From Micrasema longulum (lineage: Eukaryota > Arthropoda > Insecta > Trichoptera > Brachycentridae): a stretch of DNA of 64,000 nucleotides. The position numbers and the translations under genes were made by a program. Below are positions 57,766 to 64,000 of this stretch, one piece after another (within the stretch, counting starts at the first letter, position 1; every line of letters starts with the position of its first letter). Below the pieces are notes generated by a model. The model was given only the letters and a program-made list of their open reading frames with translations, had not been told where the DNA came from and ran no database searches. The stretch lies in NCBI GenBank assembly GCA_022494885.1, contig JAGVSM010003511.1:29965-93964 (forward strand). The letters run 5' to 3'.

Positions 57766-58433
57766 TCTTTATATATATAATTCCTCTGTACGTGTGATGT
57801 CACCGTACTCCTAAACGGCAAACCGATTTACGTGCGGTTTTCAGAGAAATGTAGATCTTTGCGCTGTGCGTGTTCGTAGATATTAAAATCTTCAATTGAA
57901 TATGTAAAAAAGAAGTAAGGAGCATAAATGTTTTATTCATCGATTTACCAGGGTTTCATTCGCGGAGAATGCATTTGCAAAAAAATGGAAAGATATTGTT
58001 TTTTTGTGTATAAAAAAAAATGTTTTTTAATGTTTACAAACAGCATTTGCTTTTTGTGGATCTCAATCAGATTCTTTCCTAAAATTCCTTATAATTTCTG
58101 CACATTTATTTCTTTTTATTGGGTTTTTGGTATCACTAAAATAATATTAAATTCAATGCATTTTAAAAAATCGTTTTTCTACATAAGTACACACCTTTGT
58201 TGGTGAGACGACCGGAGTATGACGTTTGCAAAAAGAATGCCATATTTGAAAAAATATTCATTTTATGTTTTGGAATTCAACCATAAACAAGTACCTACTT
58301 AAATTCAATATCTTTTTATATTTATAATTTTTCGTTTTGGAATTTAATCACAAACAAGTACCTAGGTACCTACTTATCAATGAAAAGTCTTTTGCCAGCG
58401 TTCGGGCAGGACAACGTTTGTCGAGTCCGCTAG
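57766..58433 (+). mobile_element. Helitron, non-autonomous, complete
   Basis: The 5' end is A|TCTTTATATATATAATTCC at 57766 and the 3' end CTAG|T at 58430-58433, so it sits between A and T as Helitrons do. A hairpin GACAA-CGT-TTGTC at 58410-58422 lies 7 bp before CTAG. No Rep/helicase frame is present in the 668 bp. Confidence 0.85.
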
Positions 58434-58524
58434 TTATAATATTATTTTTTTTAACGGCATAAGGCCGACCAATCTCTACTAGATTTCGTTTTCAACCGCC
58501 GTTTTTTTTTAATGCTAAAGAAGT

Positions 58525-58635
58525 TTCAAACAAGTGGAAGAATTTGTGTATCTGGAAAGCGTGTTTTCAAGAGATGTAAAAGTTGAAAGAAAGTGAATGG
58601 GGACAACAGAATGAACGGCGCACTAATAAAAATAT
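58525..58635 (+). repeat. RTE-type reverse-transcriptase fragment
   Basis: QVEEFVYLESVFSRDVKVER followed by a broken NGALI block matches the F-x-YLGSVFSRDG region of RTE polymerases. Confidence 0.6.
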
Positions 58636-58693
58636 ACCAATAGGCCAGACTGACACTGCACAGCGGAATTTTAATCCTAACACTCATATATAT

Positions 58694-58830
58694 CAGAGGC
58701 GGTTCTTTAGTATGTGCCTAAGTGCAGTGCACTGCCAAGTAAATATTTGTGTAAATAAATGAGTAATCTTATTGATAGTAAAAATATGTTAAAGATACAA
58801 AGAAACAGGGATTCCTTGCAATATTATCCC
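58694..58830 (+). repeat. hAT-C end fragment
   Basis: CAGAGGCGGTTCTTTAGTAT and GTGCAGTGCACTGCCAAGTA match the left 140 bp of the element at 16509. Confidence 0.75.
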
Positions 58831-58859
58831 ATTATAGTCCAGAAACCGCGTGCGCGCAT

Positions 58860-59060
58860 CAAACTGAAGCCGACTAAACTACTCATAGTTGAGTAGTTTG
58901 ACATTTTGGGCATCAGTTACTCTGTAGACGTCGCTTAATACTCAGCTGCCAATTTAAATTCAATTATACCGTGCTGTGTCGTTTGTAAGTGTCAAAATAC
59001 TGCTGGGATTAAAGGGGATTACGGTGGGATTACATTTCCTGTGTAAGCAGCAAATTAAAA
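58860..59060 (+). other. possible decayed THAP-like zinc-finger start
   Basis: A plus-strand frame near 58964 reads PCCVVCKCQNTAGIKGDYGG and ITFPV then stop. The Cys spacing and the GITF end recall the start of THAP domains, but there is no Met (ATA instead) and the frame ends at once. A perfect 10-bp hairpin AAACTACTCA / TGAGTAGTTT lies upstream. Confidence 0.25.
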
Positions 59061-59274
59061 AAAAAATATATAAATTTAAGAATTCGATTATTTTACCATT
59101 TGTATTGCCAGGGTAGTCAATTTTTTAATCTGACTTTCCATTAATAAACCTTAGTATAATATTCAAATGATAATTCATTTACTTAATTACCAAGTTATTA
59201 TTTATTGATTTTTTTACGTTTTCTCAATAAAGGTACCTACCTGTTTTTTTTATAGTCCAGACAGTAAAATATTT

Positions 59275-59448
59275 AATATTATGTATCTTTTTTGGGTGAT
59301 ACCGTGTATGTTGGATTTGATCCGACGTTTCGGCTACCATTGCAGGAGCCATCTTTAGGGAAAACTGTAGATGGCTCCTGCAATGGTAGCCGAAACGTCG
59401 GATCAAATCCAACATACACGGTATCACCCAAAAAAGATACATAATATT
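59275..59448. repeat. perfect 80-bp palindrome of the GAAACGTCGG box repeat
   Basis: 59275-59354 and 59369-59448 are exact reverse complements (80 of 80 by eye) around a 14-bp loop. The unit is the one at 9587. The 68-73-codon frames on both strands are by-products of the palindrome. Confidence 0.93.
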
Positions 59449-59454
59449 GATAAA

Positions 59455-59600
59455 ATATTTTTCGTGGTAAAATGTAACAAAACATTACACAAAATTATCT
59501 TATATTTGTGTTATTGTTCGCGCTCTGGTAACATTACGCGGCCACTTCACGCATGCGCGCAGGCGGGACGTCAGACTTTGGACACAGTGTGATGCGTGCA
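59455..59600 (+). repeat. LINE 3' segment shared with 7040-7125
   Basis: TTATATTTGTGTTATTGTTC, GTAACATTACGCGGCCACTT and CATGCGCGC. Confidence 0.5.
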
Positions 59601-59639
59601 AACATGATTTTACGCCTCTTTTGGTATATTATAACAGTT

Positions 59640-59905
59640 GTTCCAACACATGAAGATGCTGGATATGAGACAACTGTACGTAAAAGAAGCACTTACACAC
59701 TTCTGGTCGAAAACTAAGGAGATGTCTCAGCAAAATGTTCGTACGAGGTTTTCCCAGAGCACGAATTATGTCATACCCAAATCTCGTACGACTTTAGACC
59801 GAGAGTGTTCAATGTTCTGGAAGAGCGTATTAAGCTCTCAAGGACAAAAACTATTTTTAAGAAAGGAGTTAAGGACTGGATTTGAGTGGGAAACTCCTTG
59901 ATGGT
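59640..59905 (+). pseudogene. LINE C-terminal fragment (CR1/Jockey-like)
   Basis: The open 87-codon frame includes LDMRQLYVKEALTHFWSKTK and RTRFSQSTNYVIPKSRTTLD, an arrangement seen at the end of non-LTR polymerases. The match is by memory of the family pattern only. Confidence 0.5.
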
Positions 59906-59984
59906 TTTCCGAATGTTTGAGTTTACTGTTTACCATATTGATGTACCATATAAATGTTTTTCTTCAAATTCTTTTTTATGTTTC
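59906..59984. other. spacer
   Basis: Nothing recognised. Confidence 0.2.
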
Positions 59985-61055
59985 AGGGCCTCAATTATGA
60001 TGGGAAGATAAAGACGTCATACCTTCACCTTGATAGTATGGTTGAAGATAAATTTCCTTTAGCGATTATAAAGATATACTACTGACCCCCACCTTCAAAT
60101 TTTGGGTAGGTACATCAATATGAATCAAGGGGAAGCGTACGTCACGGTACACATATCTACGCTCTAAAATGACATAGCTTCAGTATGACGTCAAAGTTGA
60201 AGATAAAAGTCTCCCGACCGACTACAAAGGTATATCGATACCCTCACCATCAAGTTTTGATGTAAGTACATCATTTTATGCCGACGAATCTAGAACCCCT
60301 CGATACGTTTATCTAAGCATAAAACGTGTAAAAAAATTTGTTCCACCGAGCAATTTTTCCTTTAATTATGATTTATTAAACATTTTAATCGTTTTGAGGT
60401 TGGCAATATTTTTCTTAAAAGCCTTTTAAAAATATGAGAGAGAAATAAGTAAGTTTTGAAGTCGAATCAAATTCCGACATAACTGTCACTTTAATAAAAC
60501 GAACGCCTAGATGTGGAAATAATGTCGCTAGGTTCTCTCATATTAACAAATAAGAGTATCTAGGCGTCAGATACAGATTATATGCGTCGGAAAGTTACCA
60601 CACTAAAAAAATAATTTAGTTATTATAGTTTTTCCATCTGTTTTTTATCTTTCTGAGTGTATGTATCGTGACGTTATAGTAGCCGGCTTTGTAGTCGATC
60701 GGTACAGATCGGTAGATACATACAGACGATCGTTAAGTGTACCGTCTAGGTGATTTCCAAGTCATGCAAATTTCGTGTTCAAGCGAGCATTTTTTGCTTG
60801 AATTGGGATTTATTGAAGTTTATAATCGCTTTGAAGTGAGCACTTTTTACTACAGAAGGCCTTATTTAAAATATAAATGAGAACTATTTTAAATGTTAAT
60901 GACGTAAGGAACGCGGACTAATTGTTTGCGGTCATTCCATTGGCTTGTTTAGATCATATGATGTCGATATGACAAGTAGGTAGAACATACCGAGGTAAGA
61001 TACAGATAGTACAGAAGTTAAGTATACCGTCTCGATATATTATACAGATGAAGAT
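59985..61055 (+). repeat. family K copy 3, full length
   Basis: A direct repeat of 56330-57365 with about 90% identity by eye, including the ACGCCTAGAT / ATCTAGGCGT pair and the ATGAAGATAGCGTTC end. Confidence 0.85.
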
Positions 61056-61749
61056 AGCGTTCACAATCACACAATGTGTGTCTGTGTCAACTAATTGCTC
61101 GTCCTATCTCAACAAAGGACTTCTAGTGCCATGGAGTTGGGACTTATGTCTCAAATAATGTACAATAAACTTATGTATGTAAATAAATAAATGTATTTAT
61201 TTCCCTATTAAAATTTTAATTACTTAGTTGTAATTTAAATGAAAAATATCTCATATGTGGACCGAAGATAATAAAGTATATGAAGATTTTTAACTATGGT
61301 TTTAGACCTCGCTTAGTCGCTTATTTTCTAAGAACTAAAAAATATAAATCACTGTCTATTTCCAACCACTATTCTTCTATAAAAGCGTTTTCAGTACAAA
61401 ATATACCTAATATTAAACCACAATTTCTCAAGTGCATCATGTTGCAATGAATCGCGCCATAGTAAAAACGCTGTAACGCCATACACAAATATCATTTTGT
61501 TTGTTCACATTTTGAATGCATTTGTATTAAATATGTTTTGTAACTTGACATAAAAAAACTTTTCTTTGATTGGTTGGTTGGAAGAAATAGCCATTTGGCA
61601 ATAAGCCCGCTTATGTATTATGCCCCTAGAGTATTCCTTTGTTATCTGGTCTCCATATTATGATGTTCACATCAAGAACATTGAATCACATTTTTGAGAA
61701 ATATAGGCTGGAGGTTGGGCTTATCCAGAGACTAATATTCGTATAATGA
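61056..61749. other. unrecognised intergenic DNA
   Basis: 61105-61145 shares a CCATGGAGTTGGG block with 21090-21130. AT-rich otherwise. Confidence 0.3.
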
Positions 61750-62625
61750 GTTAGAAACTAGCTTAAATATATCTTCTCTTCAAGACCGTCGAAATAAATC
61801 CAACCTTCTAGTCATATTTAAAGTTCTCAACTCACTCTTTGATGCGCCTGAACTACTGAGCTCAATAAAATTAAATATCCCAACCAGAAATCTGCAGCAA
61901 ACTTCCGTCATCATCACCAAAGTACTTTCGAAACGACCCAAATTTTTACCGGACACGGAGCTATGAGAAGTTACCCATATAGGTTTAAATTAAGGAATGA
62001 TGACTATTGTCCACGCGATGATATTTCTTCACAGAGTATCGAACATCTGTTATTTCAGAGTGTCCATTTTTCAGTTTGCAACGCCATACACGCTTAACAG
62101 ATATGCACACTGTAGTTAAAAGTAGTTATCACGCGCCATTGTTCTTGAACTTTGCAACAATGGTGATTGGACTCATAAAGGTAATAAACCAAAATCAGTG
62201 ATCGAACATCCCATTTCCAAGACAAACAAAAGCGATTTTTTCCGAGTACCTTAGCCTTGTACATGACACGTAAGGCTACTATATACAGGGGTCATAAAAT
62301 ATAAAAAAAATAACAAAAAAAACTAGAAACCTCAGACAAAACTTACTTTTTCATACGATAACCATAGAACTATGGTTTTCATTCCCCTATGCCCAGAATT
62401 CTTAGGTCTGCCAACAAACATACCAGTCTTGATTTCTTTGATAACAAGTTGTCTTCTTTCAAACGATCGCTGAATCTAATTCAATTATAAACACCTCTCC
62501 CGTTTCAACTCCCACAAAGTTTACTATATATCATTGTGTCTTTCTTCTTTCCTTTATAATCATTTTATATGGATAAATATGTCCTTAAAAATGCCCGTTG
62601 GGCGTATATATAAATAAATAAATAA
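61750..62625 (+). pseudogene. Jockey-like LINE C-terminus, split by an R1-like LINE
   Basis: SSLQDRRNKSNLLVIFKVLN, SLFDAPELLSSIKLNIPTRN before the insertion, then RNLRQNLLFHTITIELWFSF after it in the same frame. The AGAAATCTG / AGAAACCTC flanks look like a target duplication. The 3' tail ends in (AAAT)n at about 62625. Stops follow soon after the junction. Confidence 0.75.
61899..62325 (+). pseudogene. R1-like LINE insertion
   Basis: KFLPDTEL-type and CCGGACACGGAGCTATGAGA nucleotide blocks match 45850-46210 (FTGHGAMRSY) with frameshifts and a deletion. The tail GTGATCGAACATCCCATTTC...TACAGGGGTC ends in an A-rich run at the junction. Confidence 0.78.
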
Positions 62626-62999
62626 GGTACAATTAATAAAACATATATAATATAGTAAATTTATCGTTATGATCTTTCGGACGACGAGCGTCAACAACGG
62701 TAGGTACTCAGTACCTGGCCACAAATTGCGTAAACACTTCGTATAATGCATGACATCATCGCCTTCCCGCGCTCTGACATTTGTAATTGGAATCCGCCAT
62801 GTTTTTTCCCTCCCAATAATTTGTGTCAGGTAGCAGAATCGTGTGTTTATAGGTCAGTGTTGCATGTAAAAAGTGATCTTGATTTGAGTAGGAACTGTTA
62901 TTAAATTGTAAACTTAAATGTACGTAGCTACCTACACTATAGGAAGAAAAGTGATAAAATTTTGCATACGACAAGGATAAAATTGAATAGATTAATTAT
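62626..62999. other. unrecognised DNA
   Basis: No shared repeat; a small GC-richer patch is at 62755-62815. Confidence 0.25.
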
Positions 63000-63494
63000 T
63001 TATTTATTTATTAATTTATTTATTTTACATAAACGGCATAAATTGCCTTTAACATATATTGAACATAAATATGAAAAAAAAAATACGTATATAAAAACAT
63101 AACAAAAAATTATAAAATTACAAAACTATAACAATAGTAACAAGTAGGTAAATACACATAAGCAACCAAAAATATTAACGAAATAAATACATAAATATGA
63201 AAAAACAAAAAAGGAAAAACATTTTTAAATATAAAGAAAAGTTTAAGAATAATATTGCGAGAGAAAAAAAGAAATCAGACTCGTTTTATAACCATCAAGT
63301 CCAGAACCAAATATATCAGCCTTGTCCTCATACTGATTGCCATATCTATGGAGCCTAGGGATAGGCGAGTGCATGTGATAGTTGGTTCTAGAACTTGTAG
63401 AACAAAAAGGAGATCTGTGGCGGGTATGTCGACCAGGTACACGGAAACACACCAACTCCAGCAAATCAGGACAGTCAATTAATGAATTGATCAC
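63000..63494 (-). pseudogene. Jockey-like LINE C-terminus and tail
   Basis: Minus frame VINSLIDCPDLLELVCFRVP, HRSPFCSTSSRTNYHMHSPI and DIFGSGLDGYKTSL, followed by an A/T-rich tail ending in (TTTA)n at about 63000. It is 5'-truncated and is not the same family as 54410. Confidence 0.75.
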
Positions 63495-63639
63495 TTTAAA
63501 AAGTACTATTAGGTCATTTAGGATTAATAAATAATGATTTATTTTGCAACCTTACCAAGCATTTTTTTTTCTTGAATTTATTTATACTTGTCCACCTAGT
63601 GGTCGAATTGTCAATAAGGAAGTTTAGTGCTACAGGAAA

Positions 63640-63875
63640 TTGGATTAAAAAAAATATTTCTTACACGCGGTAAAAATTAGAGCATGAAAATTTTTTTTTG
63701 AATGTTCATATGAATCAACCAATGATAAGAGAGTTGTAAAAAAAATCCAGTTTACGGTAAGACAACGGACCAATCGACAGAAGTGACCAAGAAGAAGCGG
63801 AAAAGAACTTGAGACGTCACACGCGGAGTAATTTCATAACGCTGATAATACGCTACATTAAATAATAAAAAAAGT
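63640..63875 (-). mobile_element. MITE E copy
   Basis: ACGCGGTAAAAATTAGAGCA, TTCATATGAATCAACCAATG and GAGACGTCACACGCGGAGTA, then AACGCTGATAATACG. Confidence 0.72.
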
Positions 63876-63884
63876 CCATTACAA

Positions 63885-64000
63885 ATGAGATTCATCAGAC
63901 TGAATTATTTCACATACTAGGCAACGCCTGAAAACAATTTTCAGTGTGTAAAATGGCCACTTAAACCAGCCAATGACAGGTCATAAGCCCTGTAAATACC
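63885..64000. repeat. family A fragment cut by the window end
   Basis: B block (GAGATTCATCAGACTGAATT, GGCAACGCCTGAAAACAATT) joined to a reversed A block (AATGACAGGTCATAAGCCCT). Confidence 0.7.

Overview
The window is nuclear DNA of an animal, most likely an insect. It is AT-rich, and almost everything in it is degraded mobile DNA. The one gene I can support is a beta-tubulin gene on the minus strand. Exon 1 (41338-41394) encodes [19 protein letters not shown] and exon 2 (13264-14550) encodes the remaining 428 residues, giving a 447-residue protein with an insect-like acidic tail. The two exons are separated by one phase-0 intron of 26,787 bp. The insect assignment rests on the tubulin sequence and on the mixture of mariner, hAT, RTE, Jockey/R1-like and CR1-like elements. 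I cannot fix the order.

Layout. 1-13 kb is the 3' flank of tubulin: a mariner transposase pseudogene split by a 1.36-kb hAT element with a perfect 8-bp target duplication, tRNA-derived SINEs, MITEs, LINE 3' ends and a second hAT copy next to the tubulin 3' end. 13.26-14.55 kb is the GC-rich main tubulin exon. 14.55-41.34 kb is the giant intron, filled with nested transposon relics and large inverted repeats. 41.34-41.6 kb is exon 1 with a compact CCAAT/CRE-containing promoter. 41.6-64 kb is upstream or intergenic DNA with more SINEs, R1-like, RTE and Jockey-like LINE ends, two Helitrons, a pair of about 1-kb repeats and another perfect palindrome.

Repeat names used below are local labels. 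Family A is a very abundant C-A-B-type non-coding element. MITE B has the terminus CTATAGTCCTTAAAATATAG. MITE E carries a GCGTGTGACGTCA box. Family F is a LINE 3' tail found three times in a row. Family G is PIF/Harbinger-like. Family H is a small palindromic MITE. Families J and K are repeats of about 530 bp and about 1.05 kb. SINE-1, SINE-2 and SINE-3 have tRNA-like heads. hAT-C and hAT-D are two hAT groups.

The most striking pattern is the density of long inverted repeats. Two pairs of arms are identical (152 bp and 80 bp) and two are about 98-99% identical (144 bp and 251 bp). Two of the large ones lie inside the tubulin intron and so would be transcribed as hairpins. No CRISPR array, operon or bacterial-type system is present. 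Apart from tubulin I see no intact protein-coding gene.
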